A DNA stretch of 64,000 nt from Pelagimonas phthalicica (GCF_004364805.1 NZ_SOAP01000001.1:1426001-1490000), one strand, 5' to 3'. Numbered from the stretch's first letter, positions 33,091-41,813 are shown. Made by a program: numbers and translations. Notes: generated by a model from the letters alone, not told the origin.

Positions 33091-34158
33091 ATGCACATGA
33101 CCAAACTGATGTCTGCGACCGCTCTTGCCTTGGGTATTCTGACCGCGACAACCGCACCGCTTGCCGCGCAAGAAAAGACCGAATTCAAACTGGCTTGGTC
33201 CATCTATGTGGGCTGGATGCCGTGGGGCTATCTTGAGGATAGCGGCATCATGGATAAATGGGCCGACAAATACGGTATTGATGTCGAGATCGTGCAGTTC
33301 AACGATTACGTCGAATCCATCAACCAATATACGGCCGGGGCCTTTGACGGTGTATCAGCAACAAATATGGACACGCTTTCGATCCCATCCGGCGGCGGCG
33401 TCGACACAACGGCGCTGATCATCGGCGATTATTCCAACGGCAATGACGCGGTGATCGCCAAAGGCGTGGACAGCCTGAAGGATCTCAAGGACAAGCCTGT
33501 CAATCTGGTGGAGCTTTCGGTGTCGCATTATTTGCTGGCACGTGGGTTGGACAGTGTCGGCCTCGAGGAATCCGATCTCACCTCGGTCATCAACACCTCT
33601 GACGCCGACATGATCGCCGCCTTTGCCACCAAAGAGGTCGAGGCCGTGGTCACCTGGAACCCATTGGTGTCCGAGATTATCGGGTCCAGCCCGGATGCGG
33701 TGAACCTGTTTGATAGCTCAAAAATCCCCGGTGAAATCCTTGATCTGATGGTGGTGAACACCGAAACGCTCGAGGCCAATCCGAACTTTGGCAAGGCAGT
33801 TGCCGGTGCCTGGTACGAAGTCATGGCGCTGATGGCTGCCGGTGACGAAGAGGTCCTGACCGCTTTGGCAGAGGCTTCGGGAACCGATCTGGCCGGGTAC
33901 AAAGCCCAGCTGGCGGCGACCGAGATGTTCTTTGACCCGGCTGCTGCAGTGGCACAGGCCAGCTCTGACGCGTTGCCCACCACGATGACCAATGTGGCCG
34001 AGTTCCTGTTCGACAAGGGCATTCTGGGCGAGGGCGCGCCCAGCGCGGATTTCGTCGGTATCGCCTATCCGGACGGAAAGATCACCGGCTCCGAAGCCAA
34101 TGTGAAGTTCCGCTTTGACACAACCTACATGCAAATGGCCGCTGACGGCGCTCTCTAA
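33091..34158 (+). CDS. Guanidine ABC transporter, substrate-binding protein (NrtA/TauA-like)
   Basis: This 355-aa periplasmic binding protein has a signal peptide (MTKLMSATALALGILTATTA, cleavage near PLAAQ). The NMT1/TauA-like fold is seen in KLAWSIYVGWMPWGYLEDSG and GAFDGVSATNMDTLSIPSGG. It resembles the binding proteins encoded with urea/guanidine carboxylase genes. The ATG at 33091 follows GGGGA by six bases. Guanidine as substrate is inferred from the riboswitch and the hydrolase gene in the same operon. Confidence 0.85.
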   Translation: MHMTKLMSATALALGILTATTAPLAAQEKTEFKLAWSIYVGWMPWGYLEDSGIMDKWADKYGIDVEIVQFNDYVESINQYTAGAFDGVSATNMDTLSIPSGGGVDTTALIIGDYSNGNDAVIAKGVDSLKDLKDKPVNLVELSVSHYLLARGLDSVGLEESDLTSVINTSDADMIAAFATKEVEAVVTWNPLVSEIIGSSPDAVNLFDSSKIPGEILDLMVVNTETLEANPNFGKAVAGAWYEVMALMAAGDEEVLTALAEASGTDLAGYKAQLAATEMFFDPAAAVAQASSDALPTTMTNVAEFLFDKGILGEGAPSADFVGIAYPDGKITGSEANVKFRFDTTYMQMAADGAL

Positions 34159-34166
34159 AGCTTCCT

Positions 34167-34195
34167 GATGGGCGGTGATCTTCGCGCCGCCCATC
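34167..34195 (+). other. Hairpin between binding-protein and permease genes
   Basis: Perfect 9-bp inverted repeat GATGGGCGG / CCGCCCATC with an 11-nt loop, 8 nt past the binding-protein stop and without a T-run. It occupies the same position as the smoE-smoF hairpins and probably adjusts relative expression. Confidence 0.65.
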
Positions 34196-34221
34196 CCTCT
34201 CAGCTCAAGGACAGCCTTGCC

Positions 34222-35034
34222 ATGAGATTGATCAATCACATTCCGGGCCGCCCTGCTGCGCTTTTGCTGGCAGCCCTGCCCTTTATCATGATCTTTGTGG
34301 CCTATTCGATTGCGTCGGATATCCGCCTCACTGCCAATCCGCAGGACAAGCTGCTGCCAGCGCCGACAACCATTGTCGAGACGGCGGAGCGCCTGTTTAC
34401 GGTGCCGGACAAACGGTCAAAGGAAATCCTGCTCTGGAACGACACCTTTGCCAGTTTGGCGCGGCTTTTGGGGGGCGTGACGATCTCGGCAATGCTGTCA
34501 CTGGCCTTGGGTCTGGCCATTGGCTTGCTGCCTTATGCGCGGTCCTTGTTCTCGGGCTTTATCGCTGTCCTGTCCATGGTACCTCCGCTGGCCCTCTTGC
34601 CGATCCTCTTCATCGTTTTTGGCCTTGGCGAGGTCTCAAAGGTTGTGCTGATCGTGATTGGCATAACCCCCTTCATGACCCGTGATCTGGCGCAACGGGT
34701 GATGGAGATTCCCAAAGAACAAATCGTCAAAGCACAAACGCTTGGGGCCTCCAGCTGGGTCATTGCCCTGCGCGTGGCGCTGCCGCAAATCCTGCCCCGC
34801 CTGATTTCAAATGTTCGCCTGTCGCTCGGCTCTGCCTGGCTGTTCCTGATCGCCGCCGAGGCGGTCGCCTCGAATGTCGGGCTTGGCTATCGCATCTTCC
34901 TGGTTCGGCGCTATTTGGCGATGGATGTCATCCTGACCTACGTCATCTGGATCACTGTTCTTGCTTTTGTCATTGACTGGCTGCTCAAATCCCTGTCGCG
35001 CCGCGCCTTCCCCTGGATGGAGGCCAACCTATGA
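34222..35034 (+). CDS. Guanidine ABC transporter, permease
   Basis: This 270-aa inner-membrane protein of the NrtB/TauC type has about six helices and the EAA-like loop KAQTLGASSWVIALRVALPQ. FMTRDLAQRVMEIPKEQIV precedes it. The ATG at 34222 is chosen over an upstream start that falls in the hairpin DNA; AAGGA lies about 10 bases before. It overlaps the ATPase gene by 4 nt. Confidence 0.88.
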   Translation: MRLINHIPGRPAALLLAALPFIMIFVAYSIASDIRLTANPQDKLLPAPTTIVETAERLFTVPDKRSKEILLWNDTFASLARLLGGVTISAMLSLALGLAIGLLPYARSLFSGFIAVLSMVPPLALLPILFIVFGLGEVSKVVLIVIGITPFMTRDLAQRVMEIPKEQIVKAQTLGASSWVIALRVALPQILPRLISNVRLSLGSAWLFLIAAEAVASNVGLGYRIFLVRRYLAMDVILTYVIWITVLAFVIDWLLKSLSRRAFPWMEANL

Positions 35035-35798
35035 GCTTTGTAAGCGTCACAAATGTCTGGCAACGCTATGGAAACCGTTCAATCCTGGAACGGGTCAACG
35101 TCGCCGTCGATGAGGCCGAGTTTATCTCGATCGTCGGGGCATCCGGCTGTGGGAAATCCACGTTCCTGCGCATGCTTCTCGCCGAAGAGCGCCCCCATAA
35201 AGGGGATATCAGCATCGAGGGCGGCGAAACCGCAGTTGAGCCGAACCGCGAGCGCGGCGTTGTCTTTCAGAAATATTCGGTCTTTCCACACCTGACGGTG
35301 CGCGAAAACCTGATCGCAGCCGAGAGTTTTGACAAACCCTTTGGCCGCCTGCGCGGGACCGCGCGCAAACAGGCAGAGCAGCGCGCGGATACCATGCTGG
35401 AACGCATCGGCCTGAACCACGTGGCCCAGCAATACCCGGCCTCGCTGTCAGGCGGAATGCAGCAACGTCTTGCCATCGGGCAGGCCATGACAGCCAAGCC
35501 GCGCATCTTGCTGTTGGACGAACCCTTTGGCGCGCTCGATCCGGGGACACGTTTGCAAATGCATGATTTCCTTTTGGAACTTCGGGACGAGACCAACATG
35601 ACCGTCTTCATGGTCACCCATGACCTGGACGAAGCGTTCAAACTGGGCGACCGCGTCTTGGTCTTCGACAAACCGCGCTGGGACCCACAAGATCCCGGGC
35701 TGTTCGGGGCCACGATCACCTATGATTTCGACGCTCGAAACAAGGGCATGCCGTTTCAGGACATTCTGGATCAATACCCCTCACTGTCGCTGGGGTAA
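35031..35798 (+). CDS. Guanidine ABC transporter, ATP-binding protein
   Basis: This 255-aa ATPase has Walker A GASGCGKSTFLRMLLAEE, Q loop FQKYSVFPHLTV, signature LSGGMQQRLAIGQAM, Walker B ILLLDEPFGALDP and H-loop MVTHDLDEAFKLGD. It belongs to the nitrate/taurine/sulfonate subfamily. A hairpin (CCTC.TCTGCG/CGCAGA.GAGG, one mismatch, 35806-35838) follows it before gdmH. Confidence 0.9.
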   Translation: MSFVSVTNVWQRYGNRSILERVNVAVDEAEFISIVGASGCGKSTFLRMLLAEERPHKGDISIEGGETAVEPNRERGVVFQKYSVFPHLTVRENLIAAESFDKPFGRLRGTARKQAEQRADTMLERIGLNHVAQQYPASLSGGMQQRLAIGQAMTAKPRILLLDEPFGALDPGTRLQMHDFLLELRDETNMTVFMVTHDLDEAFKLGDRVLVFDKPRWDPQDPGLFGATITYDFDARNKGMPFQDILDQYPSLSLG

Positions 35799-35897
35799 GC
35801 CAAGCCTCCTCTGCGCCGCCGGGCTCCGCAGAAGAGGATCACCAAAGCTCGGAAGCCCCCGCACAAATTGCGGGACATGTAATTGGGAGAAACCATC

Positions 35898-37169
35898 GTG
35901 TTTACGGAACCAAAGCGGAGACAATCGCATCATCCGATGGATTTGCGTGACCGCGTTGCGCAACGCGAAAAACGCTTTCACCACCCGGACCTGACCAAAC
36001 TGGCCGGATGGAAAGCCATGCAGAAAGAGGCAGACCTGCCCGAAGGCCGCGCCGATGAAGAACGCCGCTGGGCGCTGCGCATGGGCCTGACCGGCGCGGA
36101 CAGCATCGAGGATAAGTCCATCCCGACTTTTGCGCGCGGAGAACTGCCGCATTTCGCCGGGATCAATACCTTTCTGAAGGCCCCCTATGCCGAGGACGTG
36201 CTAGAGGTCGCCAATTACGACGCCACTGTGCTGGGCATCCCCTTTGACGGCGGCACAACCTATCGCCCTGGCACGCGCTTTGGCCCGCAAGGCGTGCGCA
36301 AGATCTCGGCGCTTTATACGCCGTATAACTACGAGATTGGCGTCGATCTGCGCGAACAGATGACCATGTGCGATGCGGGGGATGTGTTCACCATCCCCGC
36401 CAATATCGAAAAGAGCTTTGACCAGATCAGCCGCGCAGTCAGCCATGTGTTCAGCTCTGGTTCTCTGCCGATTATGATTGGAGGCGACCATTCCATCGGC
36501 TTCCCCTGCGTGCGCGGCATTGCCGAATGCACTTCGAAAAAGATCGGCATCGTGCATTTCGACCGCCATGCCGACATTCAGGAAAAAGACCTGGATGAGC
36601 GGATGCACACCACGCCCTGGTTTCATTCGACCAACCTGCCCAATGTGCCTGCAAAGAACCTCGTGCAGATCGGCATTGGCGGCTGGCAGGTCCCACGCGA
36701 GGCGGTCAAGGTTGCCCGCGAACGCGAGACCAACATCATCACCATGGGCGACATGGAAAAGATAGGCGTCGACAAAACCATCGAAATGGCGCTTGAGATG
36801 GCCTGGGACGGCGTCGACATGGTCTATATGTCCTTTGACATCGACAGCATCGATTGCGGTTTTGTGCCCGGCACCGGCTGGCCGGAACCCGGTGGTTTCC
36901 TCCCGCGCGAGGCTTTGGCACTGGCTTCGGGCATTGCTGCCGAAGGCATCTGTGGCATGGAACTGGTCGAGGTCTCGCCGCCCTATGACACCTCGGACAT
37001 CACCGCCCTGATGGGCACCCGTGTGATTGTAGATGTGCTGGGGGCGCTGGTGTCGAATGGCAAAATGGGTGCGCATAAGAAGTTCATCGACAAGCCAGTA
37101 ACCACCCCACATGGCGAGTTTAAAGGCAATCGCTGGTCAAATGACGGCCCGCATAAGGTGGGTGTCTGA
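35898..37169 (+). CDS. gdmH: Guanidine hydrolase (nickel-dependent ureohydrolase family)
   Basis: This 423-aa enzyme would split guanidine into ammonia and urea. Metal ligands of the arginase/agmatinase fold are visible: MIGGDHSIGF (His198), HFDRHADIQ (Asp222, His224, Asp226) and SFDIDSIDCG (Asp314, Asp316), numbered from the GTG start. The N-terminal extension of about 90 residues before the fold, and DRHAD and DSIDCG in place of the DAHxD and DxxDP of agmatinases, fit the GdmH group as I recall it. The operon's guanidine riboswitch supports this. GTG 35898 follows GGGAG; TTG 35883 lacks a site. A plain agmatinase role is less likely given the riboswitch. Confidence 0.8.
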   Translation: MFTEPKRRQSHHPMDLRDRVAQREKRFHHPDLTKLAGWKAMQKEADLPEGRADEERRWALRMGLTGADSIEDKSIPTFARGELPHFAGINTFLKAPYAEDVLEVANYDATVLGIPFDGGTTYRPGTRFGPQGVRKISALYTPYNYEIGVDLREQMTMCDAGDVFTIPANIEKSFDQISRAVSHVFSSGSLPIMIGGDHSIGFPCVRGIAECTSKKIGIVHFDRHADIQEKDLDERMHTTPWFHSTNLPNVPAKNLVQIGIGGWQVPREAVKVARERETNIITMGDMEKIGVDKTIEMALEMAWDGVDMVYMSFDIDSIDCGFVPGTGWPEPGGFLPREALALASGIAAEGICGMELVEVSPPYDTSDITALMGTRVIVDVLGALVSNGKMGAHKKFIDKPVTTPHGEFKGNRWSNDGPHKVGV

Positions 37170-37615
37170 TGCCACACGATCACCCACATCCCCACCACCA
37201 CGATCACCCGCACGGGCATGGCCACAATCATGCCCATGGCGATCACCTGCACAGCCATATGCATCACGAGGACGAAGCCGCAGACCTGCAGGTCCTCGCC
37301 ACGCAGTTCATTGACGGGTTTCTGCAAGCTTCCGACAAAACCAGCTATCTGAAACTGGCTGGCGTTCCGTTCGAGCGCCCCTCCAAAGACGGGGCCAAGG
37401 CGCTCAAACTGATCGATGTTGAGCTGAAAACCGACTGGCAGGTTGGCACCGCCTCCCCCTCTTTCGGATCCCGAGAGCTGAGCTATCTGCCCTTTCCCGG
37501 TCAGATGGTTCAGGAACGCACCAATATGTCGCTGATCTATGTGTCGATGGATGAGAAATCCACGCTCGACATCCGCGACTTTCTCTATCAACGCAAACAG
37601 GAAATCGAAGAATGA
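37169..37615 (+). CDS. His-rich protein, candidate nickel chaperone for GdmH
   Basis: This 148-aa protein has 17 His among its first 33 residues (MPHDHPHPHHHDHPHGHGHN and onward), a metal-binding tail like those of HypB and UreE. From about residue 45 there is a compact domain with AADLQVLATQFIDGFLQASD and an extended beta-rich end (LKTDWQVGTASPSFGSRELS) that I cannot place in a known family. It is translationally coupled to gdmH (TGATG). A nickel-delivery or storage role is inferred from the His tail and position. Confidence 0.7.
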   Translation: MPHDHPHPHHHDHPHGHGHNHAHGDHLHSHMHHEDEAADLQVLATQFIDGFLQASDKTSYLKLAGVPFERPSKDGAKALKLIDVELKTDWQVGTASPSFGSRELSYLPFPGQMVQERTNMSLIYVSMDEKSTLDIRDFLYQRKQEIEE

Positions 37616-37761
37616 AATCTGCCCTCTTGGCCAGCGTTGCCGCCGCACTCGCAACCCCCGCTCTGGCGCATTCAGACGGAAGCATGCACACACATGGGGT
37701 TGAATTGTTCCTTGGCCTCGCAGCAATCGGCCTGTTTGCCGCCTGGATCACCCGTTCATAA
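37612..37761 (+). CDS. 49-aa exported peptide with His motif and membrane helix
   Basis: This frame overlaps the preceding stop (ATGA). It encodes a signal peptide MKSALLASVAAALATPALA, a short HSDGSMHTHG segment with three His, and a C-terminal membrane helix VELFLGLAAIGLFAAWITRS. The layout recalls very small HupE/NikL-type metal-uptake accessory peptides, but this is only an analogy. It is the last gene of the guanidine operon. Confidence 0.6.
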   Translation: MKSALLASVAAALATPALAHSDGSMHTHGVELFLGLAAIGLFAAWITRS

Positions 37762-37879
37762 ACAAAAACATCTGTTGAGGCTCAATATCGCCGCCTCACC
37801 CCCCCCAGGAGCCGGTGCACCCGGCAGGCCATGCGGCCACCGCTAGCAAAACGTCTGTGCCGGCTTGTTGATGAAATGA

Positions 37880-37969
37880 TGGCGGAGACGAAGGGATTCG
37901 AACCCTCGAGACGGTTTCCCGCCTACTCCCTTAGCAGGGGAGCGCCTTCGACCACTCGGCCACGTCTCC
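37880..37969 (-). tRNA. tRNA-Ser (GCU)
   Basis: On the minus strand the acceptor arms GGAGACG/CGTCTCC pair. The D-arm is TGGCCGAGTGG, the anticodon loop CTGCTAA carries GCT and a long variable arm follows, as expected for a class II tRNA. The T-arm is GAGGGTTCGAATCCCTT, and the 3' CCA is encoded. Total length is 90 nt. Confidence 0.97.
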
Positions 37970-38187
37970 GTCGACCCGTATAGCCGCGGCAGTGAGGGGA
38001 GTTCAAGCGCAAATCTGCCTCTTGGGGAACGGGCGTGAAATCGCTGCAATTTATGGCAAATTGGCGACTCATAGGCGGTATCACCCGGTAGCAACCGGGG
38101 CTGCCCCTTGGAAAACGGCTCGAACCGTTGACAATCCCTGCCGATCCACCCCAATTAGCCCCAAACTTTCTTTTGAGGACATCAACG

Positions 38188-39510
38188 ATGAAAATCGCGA
38201 TGATTGGCACGGGCTATGTTGGCCTTGTTTCAGGTGTTTGCTTTTCCGATTTTGGGCATGAAGTCGTTTGTGTCGACAAAGACCCCAAGAAGATTGAGAT
38301 GCTCGAGCGCGGCGAGGTTCCGATTTACGAACCCGGGCTCGACACATTGATGGCCAAGAATGTCGAGGCAGGCCGCCTGTCCTTTACTCTGGATCTGCAC
38401 GAGGCGATTGACGGGGCGCAAGCGGTGTTTATCGCCGTGGGCACACCAACCCGTCGCGGCGATGGCCATGCGGACCTGACCTATGTCATGGCTGCGGCCG
38501 AAGAGATCGCTAAAGCGGCCAGCGATTATGTGGTTGTCGTGACCAAATCCACCGTGCCCGTGGGCACCAACCGCCAGGTCAAACAAACCATTTCCAAGGC
38601 AAACCCGGATCTGGAATTTGACGTTGCCTCCAACCCGGAATTCCTGCGCGAAGGCGCGGCGATTGACGATTTCATGAAGCCCGACCGCGTGGTTGTGGGC
38701 GTCCAGAATGATCGCGCCGCCGAGGTCATGGCAGAAATCTATCGCCCGCTCTATTTGCGTGAATTCCCGATCGTCACCACAGATCTGGAAAGCGCCGAGA
38801 TGATCAAATACGCGGCCAACGCGTTTTTGGCGACCAAGATCACATTCATCAACGAAATTGCCGCCCTGTGCGAAAAGGTCGGGGCAGATGTGAAATCGGT
38901 CTCCAAGGGCATGGGCATGGATGGCCGTATCGGCAATAAATTCCTGCATGCTGGCCCCGGTTATGGCGGCAGCTGTTTCCCCAAAGATACCAAAGCCTTG
39001 GCGCGGATCGGCCAGGAATATGCCAGCCCGATGCAGATCACCGAGGCCGTGATCAAGGTCAATGAAGAGGTCAAGCGCCGCATGATCGACAAGCTGCTTG
39101 ATCTTTGCGGCGGGTCCTTTAACGGCAAAACCGTTGCGGTTCTGGGCGTAACCTTTAAGCCCAACACCGATGACATGCGCGATGCTCCATCCTTGACCAT
39201 CGTTCCGGCGCTGGTTGGCGGTGGCGCAAAAGTCCGCGCGGTTGATCCGCAAGGTCAACACGAGGGTGAAGCGCTGCTGCCGGGCGTCAACTGGGTTGAC
39301 GACCCATATAAAGCCTCGCAAAACGCCGATCTCTTGGTCATCCTGACCGAATGGAACGAATTCCGCGCCTTGGATCTGAGCAAGATCGCCGGCAAAATGG
39401 CGACCGCGCATATGGCCGACCTGCGCAATGTCTATTCCCCCAAAGATGCCAAGCGCGCAGGCTTTGCCGCCTATGAAAGCATCGGTCGCGAAGGTTTCAC
39501 CGCCGAGTGA
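38188..39510 (+). CDS. ugd: UDP-glucose 6-dehydrogenase
   Basis: This 440-aa enzyme oxidises UDP-glucose twice to UDP-glucuronate for exopolysaccharide or lipid A sugars. The N-terminal Rossmann motif is MKIAMIGTGYVGLVSGVCFS. The catalytic Cys263 lies in GPGYGGSCFPKDTKAL, and GVTFKPNTDDMRDAPS marks the C-terminal UDP-binding domain. The ATG at 38188 gives the family N terminus; the longer frame is unlikely. It stands alone, followed by a large hairpin. Confidence 0.96.
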   Translation: MKIAMIGTGYVGLVSGVCFSDFGHEVVCVDKDPKKIEMLERGEVPIYEPGLDTLMAKNVEAGRLSFTLDLHEAIDGAQAVFIAVGTPTRRGDGHADLTYVMAAAEEIAKAASDYVVVVTKSTVPVGTNRQVKQTISKANPDLEFDVASNPEFLREGAAIDDFMKPDRVVVGVQNDRAAEVMAEIYRPLYLREFPIVTTDLESAEMIKYAANAFLATKITFINEIAALCEKVGADVKSVSKGMGMDGRIGNKFLHAGPGYGGSCFPKDTKALARIGQEYASPMQITEAVIKVNEEVKRRMIDKLLDLCGGSFNGKTVAVLGVTFKPNTDDMRDAPSLTIVPALVGGGAKVRAVDPQGQHEGEALLPGVNWVDDPYKASQNADLLVILTEWNEFRALDLSKIAGKMATAHMADLRNVYSPKDAKRAGFAAYESIGREGFTAE

Positions 39511-39544
39511 TCCGAACCTATCCGCGAAACTGAGGGCGCGGCGC

Positions 39545-39578
39545 CACAGGTCAGAGCGAAACGTCTCTCTGACCTGTG
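39545..39578 (+). terminator. Large hairpin after ugd
   Basis: A perfect 12-bp inverted repeat CACAGGTCAGAG / CTCTGACCTGTG with a 10-nt loop, 35 nt past the ugd stop. There is no T-run after it (CGAAAACATG), so it may be a weak terminator or an mRNA 3'-end stabiliser. Confidence 0.5.
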
Positions 39579-39641
39579 CGAAAACATGTTGCCATGTTAG
39601 AGCTTTCTTGCCCGGGGGGGCACGACAGTTTCGAGGATTAG

Positions 39642-40553
39642 ATGATCCGTCTGATGAGCATGGCCGTTCTCGCCATGTGTTTCTGTGCCTCCATTGCCTC
39701 GGCTCAAGGCCGAGAAGTGCTGGGCCATGGCCGTCTTGTGAACAATGACTTGCTCGGGGATCTTGGAGATCGCTGGCAATCGGGCTCTGTTGCCTCCAGC
39801 CGCGTTGTCGGGCGGGGATGGGATGGCTTTCTGCCGGATCGCCCCTTTGATCTTTTGGAATACCGTTTGGGGGGGCAGGTGATCACCCCTGCGGATTTGC
39901 GCCGCCCTGATCCTGATGACCGCCCCTTTGCCGGTGCCTTGTCGCTTGGCCTGCACACACATTTCAGCCGTGGCGCGACCGAGTTTTCCCTGGGCGGAGA
40001 CCTTGTCTTTACTGGCCCACAAACCGGGCTGGGCGACATGCACACCGCCATTCATGATGCGTTGCGCCAAAACCCGGTGCGCCCGTCGGTTCTGGATGAT
40101 CAGATCGAAAACGGCATTCACCCCACCTTTGTTGGCGAGGCTGGTCGGCAATTCGCGCTTGGCTCTGGCGTTGTCCGCCCCTTTACCGAATTGCGCTGGG
40201 GGGCTGAGAGCCTCGCACGCGTTGGGGCGGATTTCAGCTTTGGCCCCGTTGGACAGGGCGAATTACTGGTCCGCGACCCGGTCACCGGCCAGCGTTATCG
40301 CAGCGTCTATGAATATGTGTCCGGCATGACCTACGTCTTTGGCGGCGATTTTGCCTGGGTTGAAAGCAGCGTTTTTCTGCCCGAAGACCGCGGTTACGAG
40401 GTTGAAGAAACGCGCAGCCGCCTGCGTGCCGGGGTGCATTGGCAGGGCGAGCTGAATTCCACCTTTTTTGGTGTGACCTATCTGACAGAGGAGTTTGAGG
40501 GACAGGATCAGGGGCAGGCTGTCGGCTCTGTCAGAATAAAGTTACAATTCTGA
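39642..40553 (+). CDS. LpxR-like (DUF2219) outer-membrane protein
   Basis: This 303-aa protein has a signal peptide (MIRLMSMAVLAMCFCASIAS) and alternating beta-strand patterns through to a C-terminal aromatic residue (SVRIKLQF), as in outer-membrane barrels. GRLVNNDLLGDLGDRWQSGS near the N terminus and the later LGDMHTAIHDAL segment fit the DUF2219/LpxR family, which removes acyl chains from lipid A in enteric bacteria. The exact activity here is inferred. It is a single-gene unit after the ugd hairpin. Confidence 0.65.
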   Translation: MIRLMSMAVLAMCFCASIASAQGREVLGHGRLVNNDLLGDLGDRWQSGSVASSRVVGRGWDGFLPDRPFDLLEYRLGGQVITPADLRRPDPDDRPFAGALSLGLHTHFSRGATEFSLGGDLVFTGPQTGLGDMHTAIHDALRQNPVRPSVLDDQIENGIHPTFVGEAGRQFALGSGVVRPFTELRWGAESLARVGADFSFGPVGQGELLVRDPVTGQRYRSVYEYVSGMTYVFGGDFAWVESSVFLPEDRGYEVEETRSRLRAGVHWQGELNSTFFGVTYLTEEFEGQDQGQAVGSVRIKLQF

Positions 40554-40660
40554 CGCTAAAGAGAATCAGCACCTGTTGCTATTTTGCCACACATCTATTG
40601 GTTGATAAAATTCGCAACAAACAAGCGCATTCAATGGGTTCCCAGCTCAGCACGCATTCG

Positions 40661-40675
40661 TTAACCTATCGTTAA
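40661..40675. promoter_or_regulatory. CtrA-box candidate upstream of the Hint-domain gene
   Basis: TTAA-CCTATCG-TTAA matches the full CtrA binding pattern TTAA-N7-TTAA and lies 28 nt before the ATG of the Hint-domain gene. Confidence 0.45.
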
Positions 40676-40703
40676 TAAAATAAAACGAGGCAGGCAGACA
40701 GGT

Positions 40704-41768
40704 ATGGGAACGGGCTATCGCGGCACGTTCGTCATCTCTTGGTCGCAGACGGAAATAGACGGTCTTCAGGCCGCACCTCCGTCATCACTCACTGTTGGGG
40801 CAGCATGGTCCTGGCAGGGTGACGCTGTTCGGGTTGATGGTCCTACATCAATCCTGCGGCTAGATCAGGCAGACGGCGAAGCCGATATTCGCAGACGCGC
40901 AGCGCGTATGGTGAGACGTCTTGTTGGCGCCGCCGTCACGCATCAAACACGCCTTGATCAGGTCGAAGTCGACCACCCGCTCAGCGACAGCAGCTTTGTC
41001 GTGACGGATGGCAGCCAAAGCTACACGGTGACCCTGATAGATGTCGGAGAAGGGTCGCGCCCCTTGCTGATGTTCCTTGATGAACTGCCGCCAAAGGGCC
41101 GCGAGCTTTGGATTGTTCACCACAATATCGAAAGCACGGGCGGCAAGACACCGGGCGAGCAGGCCAGCGGTGTCATCTGTTTCACCCCCGGCACCCGGAT
41201 CATGACTCCGCGCGGCAATGTCCGTATCGAAGACCTGCGCGAAGGCGACATGGTCCAGACCAAGGATAGCGGAGCGCAACAGATTCAGTGGATTGGCAGC
41301 CGTCGTATGACCGGCGCGCGCCTTTTTGCCATGCCAAAACTGCGCCCGGTGCGCATCCGCCCCGGTGCCTTTGGCATTGGCGAACCGGATGAAGAGATCA
41401 TCGTTTCGCCCGAGCATCGGATGCTGGTCAAAGGTGTGGTCGCCCGCGCCTTGTTCAACACGCCAGAGGTCCTGGTGGCCGCCCGCGATCTGGTGAATGG
41501 CGACAGCGTTGTGCGCGACACCCAGCTTAAGGAAGTGACCTATATCCACATGCTGCTGCCGCGCCACGAGGTGTTGTTCGCCAACGGCGTGGAAACCGAA
41601 AGCTTCCACCCCGCCAATACCGCCTTGTCGACAATCGGCGAAGGCGACCGTGCGCGCCTGCTGAACCAACTGCCACAAGTCTCGGAAAACCCGCATGTCT
41701 ACGGGTCCTACGCGCGGCGCAATCTGTCGAGTTCTGAGGCTGCAATCTTGTTGCATGAGGTGGCGTAG
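40704..41768 (+). CDS. Hint-domain (Hedgehog/intein-like) protein
   Basis: This 354-aa protein has an unassigned N-terminal region (1-150) with many beta strands, then a Hint domain: GVICFTPGTRIMTPRGNVRI (Cys nucleophile at the domain start), VSPEHRMLVKGV (the TxxH-like block) and a C-terminal HEVLFANGVETESFHPAN. Such proteins are abundant in Rhodobacteraceae and are secreted or surface-linked; self-splicing has not been shown for most. A CtrA-like box upstream and a strong terminator downstream make it a single-gene unit. Confidence 0.85.
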   Translation: MGTGYRGTFVISWSQTEIDGLQAAPPSSLTVGAAWSWQGDAVRVDGPTSILRLDQADGEADIRRRAARMVRRLVGAAVTHQTRLDQVEVDHPLSDSSFVVTDGSQSYTVTLIDVGEGSRPLLMFLDELPPKGRELWIVHHNIESTGGKTPGEQASGVICFTPGTRIMTPRGNVRIEDLREGDMVQTKDSGAQQIQWIGSRRMTGARLFAMPKLRPVRIRPGAFGIGEPDEEIIVSPEHRMLVKGVVARALFNTPEVLVAARDLVNGDSVVRDTQLKEVTYIHMLLPRHEVLFANGVETESFHPANTALSTIGEGDRARLLNQLPQVSENPHVYGSYARRNLSSSEAAILLHEVA

Positions 41769-41783
41769 ATACCTGAACCTTGT

Positions 41784-41813
41784 CTGACTGCCACCTTTTG
41801 GCAGTCAGTTTTT
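41784..41813 (+). terminator. Rho-independent terminator after the Hint-domain gene
   Basis: A perfect 10-bp stem CTGACTGCCA / TGGCAGTCAG with a 5-nt loop is followed by TTTTT. It overlaps the last codons of the convergent gene at 41805-42332. Confidence 0.92.

Noticed and set aside
35898-37169. Agmatinase as the function of the ureohydrolase
   Set aside because: Metal residues fit, but motif variants, the long N terminus and the guanidine riboswitch favour guanidine hydrolase; kept as an alternative only.
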